Source: Trachythela sp. YZ-2020 (Eukaryota; Cnidaria; Anthozoa; Malacalcyonacea; Clavulariidae). Taken from it: a stretch of DNA of 64,000 nucleotides. A program made the translations under genes and the position numbers. The DNA is taken from assembly GCA_016169945.1 (NCBI GenBank), contig JADLSH010000127.1, forward strand, positions 2,172,501 to 2,236,500. Reading direction: 5' to 3'. Numbering within the stretch: position 1 is the stretch's first letter; every line of letters starts with the position of its first letter. The notes under the pieces are model-generated. The model saw only the letters and a program-made list of their open reading frames with translations, was not told where the DNA came from and ran no database searches. Positions 30,487-43,300 of the stretch are shown here, one piece after another.

Positions 30487-31340
30487 TGGCCAAAAAGTAA
30501 AGGGTTAGTCTTACCATTTTTTCGAAAAATGTTAAAGGGGCCTTTACTCTTTGGTCATTTTCAGCCACATTTCTGTTTTTCAAGAAGTGGTCGAAAATAG
30601 CCAAAAAGAAAATGGGTTAGCCTTAACTGTTTATCAAAAAATGTTAAGGGGTTAGCCTTTACTTTTTGACCATTTTCAGCAACATTTTGTGTTTTAGAAA
30701 AAGTGGTCCAAAATAGCCAAATAAAGTGTTCGGCTTAACTGTTTTTCGAAAAAGGTTAAGGGGTTAGCCTTTACTCTTTGGTTATTTTCAGCCTCATTTT
30801 GTGTTTTTGAAAAATGGGCGAAAGTAGCCGAAAAGTAAAGGGGTTAACCTTAGCATTTTTTCGAAAACTGTTAAGGGGGTTAGCCTTTACTCTTTGTCCA
30901 TTTTCAGCCAAATTTTGTGTTTTTGAAAAAGTTGTCGAAAATAGCGAAAAAGTAAAGTGTTCGCGTTAACTGTTTTTCGGAAAAGGTTAAGGAATTAGCC
31001 TTTACTCTTTGGCCATTTTCTGCCATATTTTGTGTTGTTGGAAAAGTGCCCGAAAATAGCTGATAAGTAAAGGGGCTAGCCTTAGCTTTTTGTCGAAGAA
31101 ATGTTAGGGGGTAAGCCTTTACGCTTTGGCCATTTTCAGCAACATTTTGTGTTTTGGAAAAGTGGCCGAAAATAGCCATAAAGTAAAGGGGTTAGCCTTA
31201 ACTGTTTTTCGAAATATTTTAAAGGTTAGCCTTTACGCTTTCGCCATTTTTAAGCACTAGTTTTGCGTTTTTGAAAAAGTGCATTGCAGAAAATGGGTTG
31301 ACCTTAACTTTTTTTCGAAAAATGTTAAGGGGTTAACCTT
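30487..31340. repeat. Second satellite family, ~116-bp unit, block 3
   Basis: This is the longest block, with about seven imperfect units. A further short piece lies at 32,405-32,540 and a matching one at about 25,745-25,850, which forms the inner end of each arm. Confidence 0.8.
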
Positions 31341-32404
31341 TAATGTGTAGCAATAGCCTAGTTATGCTTAGGTGTTTATGTGTCGCAATAACCTAACCAT
31401 AATTAGGTGTTTATGTGTACCATGCAATAGCGTATGAATAACTAGGTGTTTATGTGTAGTAATAGCGTAATCATAAACACCTAGTAATGCTTAGGTGTTT
31501 ATGTGTAGCAATAGATTAGCCATAAATAGGTGTTTATGTGTAGCAATAGCGTATGCATAAGTAGTTGTTTATGTGTAGCAATAGCCTAACCATAATTAGG
31601 TGTTTATCTGTAGCAATAGATTAACCAGTAAATAGGTGTTTATGTGTAGCATTAGCGTATGCATAAGTACGTGTTTATGTGTAGCAATAGCGTAATCATA
31701 AACACCTAGTTATGCTTAGGTGTTTATGTGTAGCAATAGCTTAACCATAAATAGGTGTTTATGTGTCGCCATAGCCTAAATTAGGTGTTTATCTGTAGCA
31801 ATAGATTAACCATAAATAGGTGTTTATGTGTAGCAATAGCGTATGCATAAGTACGACCTAGTTATGCTTAGGTGTTTATGTGTAGCAATAGCTTAACCAT
31901 AAATAGGTGTTTATGTGTAGCAATAGCGTAATCATAAACACCTGGTTATGCTTAGGTGTTTATGTGTAGCAATAGATTAGCCATAAATTGGTGTTTATGT
32001 ATAGCAATACCGTATGCATAATTGGGTGTTTATATGTAGCAATAGCGTATTCATAAACACCTAATTGTGCTTAGGTGTTTATGTGTATCAATAGCGTAAG
32101 CATAATTAGGTGTTTATGTGTAGCAATAACGTAATCATAATGGGGTGTTTATGTGTAGCAATGGCGTAATCATAAACACCTAATTATGCTTATTCTATTG
32201 CAACACATAAACACGTAAGCACAATTAGGTGTTTATTATTACGCTATTGCTACACATAGACATCCAATTACGATTACGCTATTGCTACACATAAACACCT
32301 AGTTTTGGTTAGGTTATTGCTACTCATAAACACCTAATTATGAATAGGTTTAGTTATGATTACGCTATTGTTACACATAAACACCTAGAATATGATCACG
32401 TTAT

Positions 32405-33929
32405 TCCCTAAAAATATCGAAAGGTAAAGGTTAATCCCTTATCATTTTTCGAAAAAAAGTTAAAACCAACCCTTTACATTTTGGCCATTTCTGGCCACTT
32501 TCTCAGAAACCCTAAAAGGTGCCCAACAATGGCCAAAAAGTAAAATCTAAAAACCTATAGATCATGATTACGTTATTGCTACTCACAACTATAGCTCAAA
32601 GTATAAGTATAACACTTTTCATGCTCTAAAATAATTTGTAATTCTGAGTGGATTCAAACGACCGTTTATGTACATGACAGCCGGTAGCTTGTCTTTACCC
32701 TGTATCATTTTAGTTTTGTTTATAGTTATATCTTTTCACCTCTTTATCATTGAATATAGCCAATTTGTATCATAATTAATAGAAATATGGTTATATATTT
32801 GCCCTTACTTCCTCAATTTTTTGTGATATTTTTTGTGGTAAAGAAATAATTTTTTTCGCACTTTTTAGTTTTTTTCCAAAGGATCGCAGGCTCGGGGGAC
32901 GAGATTGAGTTTTTTTCCGAAACAACGTGAAATATGCAAATATCTAAGTCAAATCTAGTGCCAGGCTCCGGCGCGTGGATATTCAATATGGCGGCCATGA
33001 CGGAATTTCTAGTTTTTGAAAACATGACCACAACACAGTGACCAAAACGACCGATTTTTGAAAAGGTTACTAGTGCAAAGAAAGGAATGAAAAAGGACTG
33101 GATGTGACTGGATTATGTGATGTTTTGTACAATGATCTAGGTAAGGCCGCAAAGCCATATTGAATTGTAATACGGACAAAAAATTGATAAATTGTTTAAT
33201 ATTAATTAATATTTAACATTAATCATGTCACAGAAAGACTGTTCTATAGGTTTTAAATATCTACAAATCAAATATATGTGACACCCATAAGATTACTGCT
33301 AGTTCTGATTCCTAGAAAATACTTTTTGAAAGTTTTTCTAGTACTTCTAAACTATTTAATATTAGAATGTTCCAGATGTTTTTAATGTTCCACTGCTTCC
33401 ACAGTTCCAGGTGACTTTATATGGCAATAGATTGTGCATAAACTCGCAGTTATCAGACAGAAAATTCTTATGTATTAGTTTTATAATTGAAAGCAAATAT
33501 AAAGGCAAATATTGCTTTGTGGCTTGTGACAACCAGACTACAATATTGGGATGTATTCGACGAGATCTCAGGGACACAAAAGCTACTAATATTGGCCTTG
33601 GGGTGCGAAAAGGTCTCCAAGGGCGCATCAGAGGCAAGACAGGGGCACAAAAGTGACCAAACATGTGTTAAAGACAATGGATTTTAAATATTTTGGGGTG
33701 GCAGTTCTGAGAGTTGTTTATATGAACAATTTTTAAGTGTGCTTGGGCTCTAAAACTTTACTGTGGAAACATTTCTGGGATGCCTCTGACCAACTCTGCA
33801 GTCTGGAGTGTCAACAGTCTGAAGTTGATTAGCATCTGTAACCCTGAAACCCATCAATAAACCAGACATAATTATGGTCTTTAACATTTTTCTAGAACTA
33901 ATGTCTAAGTATAAAAGCTATCATTTCTG
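32405..33929. other. Right flank between satellite and gene A
   Basis: About 32,545-32,935 has no counterpart on the left arm; the remainder matches 24,604-25,560 and shows the empty site of the 140-bp element. No gene recognised. Confidence 0.6.
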
Positions 33930-34313
33930 TCAAACGTTTACACATTGAAAATCTCGCTCATTAAGTAGGGTAATATCTGTATCAGACAGAAGTCGAGTGG
34001 GTAGCGACGAAACTTTGGTGACAAGTCCAGCTTTGTTTGTTGCCTCTACTGTTGTGAATATTGTATCACCCTGAGACAGACCATATTTTGGACTTAACTC
34101 AAATTTAGCATCCGAATCGATGTATAAGTTTTGGTATGGTATGACATCGTATCCAAGTGGGGCTCGGCCAATTGCAACCCGAAATCCGGAAATGTGTGAT
34201 TCATTGTCATGGAAACCAGTCCAGTAAACACGTAGAGTCGTGTTAAGGAAGTGACATCCAGTATGCTGTCGTCGTATGTCATGGTTTGAATCTGGACTGA
34301 TAATGACCAGACC
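33930..34313 (-). CDS. Gene A right, exon 11: last FN3-like module
   Basis: The exon is 384 nt, phase 0, with the stop at 33,930-33,932 (GTA AAC GTT TGA). The acceptor reads CCTTTTTAG. The same module as left exon 11. Confidence 0.85.
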   Translation of the reverse strand, partial: GLVIISPDSNHDIRRQHTGCHFLNTTLRVYWTGFHDNESHISGFRVAIGRAPLGYDVIPYQNLYIDSDAKFELSPKYGLSQGDTIFTTVEATNKAGLVTKVSSLPTRLLSDTDITLLNERDFQCVNV

Positions 34314-37300
34314 CTAAAAAGGAATATGCAAAAACTTTTTAAAGTTCAACCTTAACCACTCTTCCAGAGAGTCATTAATAGGGTTCTAAAGCTCAAATTT
34401 CTTACTATGATCCATAGGCAGCAGAAGAATGGTTTGGTTGAGGGTCGAGACAAACTCTAGAGGGTCCAGAGGCAGAAAATTTTGAATGTAATTTCCTGGG
34501 GAGGAGAGGTGGGGAGCCAATCTAACTACTGTAAATGCCCAACCTACAGTAGGGGTCTTAAGTCCGCAGGTAAGGGCAGTGCGCTAAGCTTATCTGACAC
34601 CTGTGCTTCCCAACCGTTCATTCGAACTGTACGCGTCTTGCCACAAATATAACATGGGATTTTACAGTAAGTTTTTAATACAGCCACGAAGAACAAAAAC
34701 TGACGTACTGTATAGTACTGCTTAATTGCCGCAATTACTACAATATCGCGAAGAACTTTAGTTTAGTTTAGTTTAGTTTAGTTTAGCAGAGGTGGAAAGA
34801 GTTTTTTTCTTTCTGGGAACCTGGGTTTCAGACTCAAAATGAATAATTATTGAAGTTCAATGATCATTGATTGATTTTGACATTGGACTGATTGGAGTGT
34901 CGATTCTTGACATTTAGCGGTGTTCAATTTGATATAGTGAATACAAAATGCATTACAATTACTAGTCTAGACTAGAGCATACTCTAGTTTTGTTATTATT
35001 CATCAGTTAATTATTAAATTTTGAAATTTCTGTGAAAAATTTTCTGCAAAATTTCAGATCCAAAAATATTTCTGGAAACTGGGAGAAAAACCCTCGAAGC
35101 ACAGAAGAGAACCAACCAATCTCAACTTACATGAGTGATCACTAATCAGGTTAACCTTACCTTTTCTGGTGGAGTGTTATCGATTCTTACTTGCGGCGAA
35201 TCAACCTCCATGCTCCTTTCACCAAGATTATTTATACAAACAACAGCAATCTTGTAATTTCCCCCATGTTTCAGCGTCAGGTTAGGGGCTAGTAGATGAT
35301 TCTCACTAGTTGTAACTTGCGCTGGAGTCACAGTAGACCCGTTGGCTGTTTTAATACTGAACTCGCAATGTTTCATTCCACTCTCTTCGTCAATAAACCT
35401 GCCAAATGTCGCACTCAAGCTACAGGTTTCCGAACAAGGCATATAGAGTGGATTTAATGAAATTTTACCTGTCGTTGGTGGAGTTAGGTCTACGGTTACG
35501 CCTTTTGTGTGGGCTAAACTGAATAGACCCGCTTTGTTCCAAACTCGTATCGTCATGAAATAGGTATGCCTGTGTTTTAGCTTGCATTCAAAGCATGTCA
35601 CACTTGTCTGGTTGCTAGGGACGCGTCGCATGTCTTGTACTTGGCAACCACCATTAGTTGTACCAATACAGTATTCAATAAAGTTGATATCACTTTCATC
35701 GTCATACGTGTTCCAATTACCACTTAGGTAGTCACCTGGTCCGATAAATGCTGGTGCTGTGCGCGACGATTGAAGTTCAACCTGAAGTGTTTAAAATAAG
35801 GTGCAGAATGATGGTTACAAATAGGTCACAGGTAGGCAAAATGTATATTTATACCCGTTGCCAGCGAATTCACATTTTCGTGCAACTCACTTGCACAGTT
35901 ACCACTGTTCTGATAATGTAAGCATAGAATAAAACAAAGGTAACCAAGCATTAGAATGATCTACATGAGTTAATGGCTCTTATACATAATTCTAATGCTT
36001 AGTTACCTTTGTTCTATTCTATGTTCTCGCAAATTAGAACAATAGTAACTAGACATTTGAGTTATCCAAAGTTATGAATTGGATAGCAACGATGTAAACA
36101 ACGTTAGCCAAATTTATCTAGTCGGTGGCAACTGGCAAAAACACGTGAGAGCTGATTAGAACTATTTCTATGCTATTGAGATAATAGGGCCATTTATACG
36201 GGAGAAAATAAGTCGCGACTTACATAAGACGCGAACACACTCGTATGAATGGTCAAATTCTAATAAGTCGCGACTTATTGTGGAACAGTCTGAACCCCTG
36301 TTCTTATTTAAGTCGCGACTTATTAGAATTTGACCATTTATACGAGTGTGTTCACGTCTTATATAAGACGCGTCTTATGTAAGTCGCGACTTATTTTCTC
36401 CCGTATAAATGGCCCTAATGTAACATAATTATATACCTTGGTTATAACCGGGGGTGTTGCGTCCACTGTAATACCGCTTGACGAAACACGTGACTTCAAA
36501 CCTGCATTATTTTCAACTTCTAATGTGACGTGATAAGTAGATCCAGAATTCATAGTGAGATTCACGAGTTTCACCTCAGTTGCCATGTCAACCGTGACGA
36601 ATCCGCGTACGTCGTCGCGGTCGGGTCCAGACCCCACGGCCACCAAATACTCCTTGACGCCACTTTCAGGATCGCGGCCTGGTCTCCAGTACACGTTGAG
36701 GGTGCTTGTCGAGGATTGGTAACGACTTTCCGAATTTTGGTTCTGGTCAGTTCCGTGGAAAATTGAGCCCGCGATCGGAGGGGTTCCGTCACAAAGTATA
36801 CCGTCTGACGAAACTGAAGTCTTAAACCCGTCTGGATTTTTGCATTCTACAGTCGAGATATATCTTAGCCCTGGGACTATTATGAATTTATGAGTTATAG
36901 ATCCACTTGCGTTGACGTATATCCTTAAAACTGGGAAATCCTGCTTGGGGTCTTTTTCAATGACGGTCAGCGTACACATCTCGATACCAGTCTCCGGGTC
37001 GGTGAACGCGGACCATGTGCTAATCAAGGCAGTATCGACAGCGATGTTATCCAAGTCTTTGTGCAATCCGTCTATGACAGTCCCCGCTATGGGAGGGGTG
37101 AAGTCAATTTTAATCGTATCCGAACTGACGATCGTTTTCAAGCCTGCATTGTTGGTCGCTATGACAACGCCATAAAATGGCGTATCCAGATCAGCTGGTG
37201 TGAAATGCTGCACAGTTCCTTGAAGCACTAAGCCAGCACTTGTCAAGACAGTCGAGCAAACATCTTTGATATAGCCGAGACAGAATTCGTATGTTTTAAT

Positions 37301-40300
37301 TCCTGTTTCTGAATCGCTAAAACCATCCCAAGTTAGGATATAATCTACTTCCTTTGTGGTCTGGTTTAGAATTTTGTGCGCCACTTTAACAACACCCACA
37401 GTCGGTGCGGTTGTATCTACGATGAATCCGTTTGAAGATTTGTTACTAGTCCACCCACTTAATGATGTGGCGCGTACAGTGACGTAATATCTCACCCCAG
37501 GCTTCAGCTCGATCTCGCCGTCAGACAGTGATCTTGAAACCCTTGTATCCAATCCTACCTCTGTGAAATCCAGGATATCATCAGGTGTACCTAAAGTTCC
37601 CACTGCCCACTCGTATCCAATGACCGGGTCTTTTGAATCGCCGTAGAATGCGCCCCATGATGCGCCGAGGGTTTTGCCAATGACGTCATATTCTAAATCA
37701 CGTGATCCAAGTCCATCGTAAACATATGACGTCACAGGCCATTGGTCGACTACCGACCAACCGTTAGAGTACTGGTAACTAGTGATGCCCGCGTTATTCG
37801 AACAGCGGATTGCGTTAAAATACGATGCATTTGTTGTTAATTGCAGTGGAGCAGCGGCTCTTTCTGTATGTCGTACGTTATACGTTATGTTAGCTTTACC
37901 AAGTGTCTTTTCATAAACGATTACCTTCCCATTACCATCATGCTTCACGATGATCCATTGACACTCTCGAACGCCACTCTGAATGTCTTGCACTCCGTAC
38001 CACGTGACTGTAGGCAGCCAATCACGATCGACCTTCTCCACGTCTGGACTTTCGGCCTTTTCGCCATCAAGGACACGGCCTATTTCAGGGGGACTGGAAT
38101 CAACAGTGACGCCATCGGACGTAAATATGGCGGACAACCCTGCCTCGTTTGTCGCACGAACTCTCGCAAAAACTTTCATATCCGCGTTGATTTTACAATC
38201 TTTACATTCGAAAGATTTGTTTAGGTCGATCTGAGTGAATGGTTTTATCAGGCAATTGTAAGGAGTAGTGCCTACACAATATTCAAACATGTCTATACGA
38301 CTTTGCGGGTCTTCTATGTTTTCCCATGTGGCTGAAACCGAATCATTTAGCGATATAAAGTCAATATCGTTCCCTGAAAGTCCGTCTTTTACACTTCCAT
38401 TTTGCCCTGTTGGTGGAGTTTGATCAATGGCTACTTCTTCCAGAAAAATTAACGAACTCACGAGCCCGGCTGCATTGTGTGCCCTTACTGTAACATAATA
38501 TGTTTGATTCTCTTTAAGATGTAAACCCGTAAACTCAATATCTGTGCGCAAACCTGTTCTGGTAAATTCATGAATATCGTCTAGAAGTGCCCGTGTTCCG
38601 ATACCAATTTCATAGAGTTCTACGGGGCTTTCATTGTCTGCAAAACGTTCCCAAGCTACTTTAAGTGAATTGGAGTCGGACTGGAATCGCCGTCTCGGTA
38701 CACTGCCTTTACGCCCGGTGTAATATGGCGGGGTGTCATCGATGGTGAATGGTTTTGAATAAACTGTGGTTTCCAGGCCTGCGTAGTTCATAGCCTTAAA
38801 TACTACAATATATGCTGTACCTGGGGGCAAATTACGGAGGGAAATGTCAAGCAGGGCTTCGTTAGAATTAAAAGTATAGTTTCGCATAGATGTATTCGAT
38901 TGTACTACAGAAATATCATATTTTTCTATTCCACTTTCTAAGTCTTCAAAATCGGACCAGCTAAGGCGTGGCTCTTCGGCAGAACTGAAATAACTTTTCT
39001 CAATCCCTGTATGCGATGTTATCGGGATGCTACCAGCACGCGGTGGTGTGTAGTCAAAGAGGAGTGATGACGAGCAAGCACGTGACGCGAGGTCGGCACG
39101 ATTTCGCGCAACCACCGTGACGTAATAAGGCACCCCGGGCCGGAAGACCAACTCACTTCCGGTAGTGTTTGCACGCGTGGATGAGCCGATGTTAATAAGC
39201 GGTTGAAGCTGCGTTCCACATTTTGATGTTCCTATTGACCACTTGTAGTACCACATTTCACTCTCATGTTCCTTGAAGTCCTCCCAAGTCACGTATATCC
39301 CTGAGGCAGTAGATGAATAGTAAGTCCCAGTCTCCTGGTTGAAACGCCACTCTGATCCCAATGCGATGTCGCTCGGCATGGGGGGAGTGGTATCAATAGT
39401 GACTCCATTTGACCTCAATTCTCGCACACCTCCCGCTCTGTTATATACACGCAGAAATACAGTGTAGTTATGTCCATGTTTTAGAGCTAACACTTTGTCA
39501 CTTGTAACGTGAGTTTGAAGTCCAACATTAACAAAATCTAACACAGATCCCGGATGTTCTTCCCCAATCCCCCATTCAAACCGGTCCACTCTGCTCTCCA
39601 GGTCCCAGACTCGTTCCCAGTTCGCGCTCATTTTTGTTGTCGACCTCTGATAGCGTACATCCGGTTCTAGTATCCCATCATGCACCACACCGGAAGTTGA
39701 AGGGGTTGGATCAATAAGCACACCATCCGATGCCAAACATGACTTCAACCCTGCGTTATTTATAGCACATATTATGACGTAATACACATCGTTATGTAGA
39801 CTTAGTTCAGATATTTTTGCTGACGTGTTGCGGCCTACGTCATTGAATGACGTCACATCCGGTGCGCCAACCCGATTCCGACTGACAGCAACTTCGAAAT
39901 GGTGTATCCCAGAGTCGTAGTCTTGGATCCCGATCCACGTAGCGGACAGTACCCCCCTGCTTGACTGGTAGTCTATGTCATCATCACCACTACCGTCTAA
40001 TACCATCGCCCGTTTCAGATCAGGGGGGGTCACATCCACGATGAACCCGTCCGAGGAGACAGGCTCAGTTTGAACCCCTGCTAGGTTTTCCGCTTTCATT
40101 TTCACGCAATACTTTTGACCATTAACCAGGTTCAGTCCTTGTATTCCAAGTGAGGTCGCCGTAGCAGGACTAACCGGTATAAACTGGTTATTGGTCACAT
40201 GATAGTTTCCTTTGATACAGCTACCGACTGCATAAAAGTAAGCTCGAACTTTTACGCTAGGTGTTTCAAAGCCTTTCCAAGTCGCGTGAACTTCGGAGGT

Positions 40301-43300
40301 GTTCGTTTGGTAGTCGATGTCTGTCGTCGGGTCATCGCCGTCCGAGACCGTGCCGAGATCGGGGGCTTTATTTAAGGGTATGAGTATGGGTGATTTTATA
40401 TCGGTATAAAGGCCAGCGTTGTTTATACCGCGTATTGTGAGTTGATATTCTTTGTTGTTTGTTAGTGAGAGCGAGCTATAATGAAAGATAGTGAAATATA
40501 TTGAACATATACCATATGTAATTTGACAGGACCATAACAGAGTTGCATTTTGGGTTTTCTCAACCTTCCTCAAAATAACTGGAAATTTTCGGACATGCAA
40601 GCTTTTGCCTGGGTAGGTTTGCCAATTGGCCATTGCAGTGCTGCTAGTCTGACTGAGCTAGGCTCACTATTGCTACTAATACTAGCCTGATTCAGTGTTT
40701 CACCTTCAACCTTCCTCCATAGCTTTTATGATCCAGTGTAGGTAGGCAGTGTTCTGCAATATTTTCGTGATTTGTGTCCGAACTATTTGAAAAACATGTA
40801 AAGTGTTTCAGGTAGTTCAAACACAAACTATAGCATCTTATTTAGAATCATTGCTTAGTAAAAACATATATCATGTGCAAGCTAAAGATCGATAATACGA
40901 AGTTTGTTTTTACCTTAAAACTGCTTTTGTAGCCAAGTTAGCTCCGGGGACATCTTTCCACGATGTCGACTTCACATTCTTCTCAACAATAGCCCACTGA
41001 TACTTCATCATTCCGCTATGTTCGTCTACAAACTGAGGCCAGGAGACCGTCACTGAGTCATTATCTCTGATATAAACCACCGTCTCTCCATCTTTTTGAG
41101 CTGTCTCACCCTGAACGCTGATACTGCCTGTATAAACTGGGTGGCTCGTATCGATAAAAACACCGTCTGATTTCACGTCCTTGTAATGTCCGACTTTATC
41201 AGTAGCTCGAACTGTCAGGTAATACGTATTACCATTTACAAGGCTTAGTCCAGTAATAGTGACTTTTGTTTGAAGTCCAGAAGAAGCCCATGGAGTAATA
41301 TCTTTGTTATTCTTATCCGTTAACTTGTATTTGTATTCCGCAAGCCCGCTTCCCTTTTGTCCGTCATCAAATCCATTCCAGTTTGCGTGAAATACGTTGT
41401 CTCCCGATTGGTAGTCGACATCATTCGCGGTACCATCGTTGACAGTGCCAGGTCGCGGTGCATCATGGTCTATGAGAAGGCAATCGGAAGTAGCCTGGGA
41501 ACTAAGTCCCGCAGCATTCACTCCTTCCACAATAGCACAGTATTCGACCCCCGAGGTTAGACTTAATCCCGTCACTTGACCGGCACGTTTTAAACCTACC
41601 GAAGTTAACCCGGACGAAACCAACCCGCCATCTTTTCTTTTTACGCCCAGTTTGTATTCAACAATAAGTGTGTGAGGATCAGTGAATTGGGTCCAGTTTG
41701 CATCATAGGTCGTAGTCCAGTTAGCATACTTGAGATCAGTGGAGGGTCCATCTGAGACGGTTCCTTGTCTGGGTTGGGATGTATCGACCGTGACCCCGTT
41801 ACTGGAAATTTCCGAATAAAGCCCGGCTTTTGTGAATGCCCTGACCTTTGTGACAATTTTACTTCCATCTGTGATTGTGGGAAAGGTTTTAATAAATGAT
41901 GCTTTAAGATTCACATTAGTAAAAGGCTGTAAGAGAGTGTTTTTGTGGTACACAGCCACTTCATACTTCGCTATGCCATAAGTTGTTTTAAATCCTCCCC
42001 AAGTTGCACTGATTGTTTTATTTGATTGGAATTGAACGTCTTTAGAGCCCAGACCATCGCGGACCCATCCTCCTGTCGGTCTACTGGTATCTATGGTAAC
42101 CGGGTTGCTGCACACAGGTAACCCAGACTGTCCACGCATATCATAGGCCTGTACAACTACTTTATATGCCTCGCCGATTTGTAAGGTTAGCCCATTAAGA
42201 ACATTGTTGTTTGTGTTAGGAAGGCTGCCAGGGTTTTTACCGAGAGCACAGCTATCTTTGTTTTTCAATAAAGACCATTTTATACTGAGAGCACCACAGG
42301 TGGCTGAAAAGCCAGTTAGTTTGAGGTAGAATTTGTCCGTTGTTGGTTGGTATGAGATGGCAGTTGCGAAGTTTGATAGAGTTAAAGCAGTCTGACCGGA
42401 TTGAAGTTTAATCGTGTCGTTAATTCGTGGTGAACATGTCCCTAATGTACCGTTACATCTGTGAAAAGAGAAATTATAACGCTGAATTATTTTGTGTTGG
42501 GTAATTTTATTTTATTCTCTTTTTACCTACATATGAACAGTGGTGGTGCAGGTGCCTTTTTCTGGTATGACCGTGATTTGATACCTATACGCAGTTTTCT
42601 GATTGTAATTTTACCTCAGTCACATGTGAGATGAGTGCTTCCAGTTTCATTCTACCAAACACCTTCAGTTTTTTCCTGTGTATTTTGGCTTCCTTCTGTA
42701 GTAACACTATCAGGGGTGGATCCAGCAGTGTTTTTTTAGGGGGGTGCCGGGTGAGTCGAGCGGCGCGCGGCGCGAGGCCTAAGGGGGGGGGTCCGATAAG
42801 ATAAATTAAAATGATTTTTTTATTTTGTTTGTTTTTGATTTTTTTTTTTTTTTTTTTTCCTTTCTTTTTTTCTTTTCAATATATAATATTTATAATTTAC
42901 TGCAATGCAATTATAGTAATACTTTATTTTTTTTTTTTGCACCCCTGTTGACCCTGTTGAGGGGTGGCCCACCAGGTGCCCCCTCCTCCCACTGAACACT
43001 ATAATTATATAGCCCTCACTGGACCTCCAGGGAGAACAGTTTAGAACTGATATAGCTAAGTAAAGCTACTTGCTTCATCAAGTCTCCACACCGTTCTAAT
43101 ATTTTTCTTTCTTCTTTTCTCGGAATACCCGGAGAAAACCTGCGGTGTTTGGTAAAGTCAAACTGGAAGCACTCTTCTCACACGCGACTGAGGCGAAATT
43201 ATAATCAGACAACTGCATATTGCAGGAATCAAACCCCGCTCACGGAGGTGAAAGACACATGCACTAAACATTGTGCCACCAATTTCTGTATTTCGTTATG

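Larger units (their letters stand above)
25852..32404. repeat. Central satellite: 35-bp unit in alternating orientation
   Basis: The unit AGGTGTTTATGTGTAGCAAT plus AGCTTAACCATAAAT (35 bp, variants CCTAACCATAATT) is repeated head to tail. Orientation is forward at 25,852-26,476, about 27,586-28,110, 29,268-29,800 and 31,342-32,180, and reverse at about 26,861-26,995, 28,110-28,798, 29,800-30,486 and 32,180-32,404. CATAAACACCTA…TAGGTGTTTATG dyads occur at the switches. No spacer-like unique sequences occur. Confidence 0.9.

Noticed and set aside
25852..32404. CRISPR-like regular 35-bp repeats
   Set aside because: The repeats are directly adjoining with no unique spacers, flip orientation, and lie in intron-containing animal DNA; they are satellite units.
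36359..36436. Extension of the FN3-like protein past VITK into GPFIREKISRDL
   Set aside because: This is read-through into intron 9 and the MITE; the donor AAG|GTATAT and exon 10 phase fit better.
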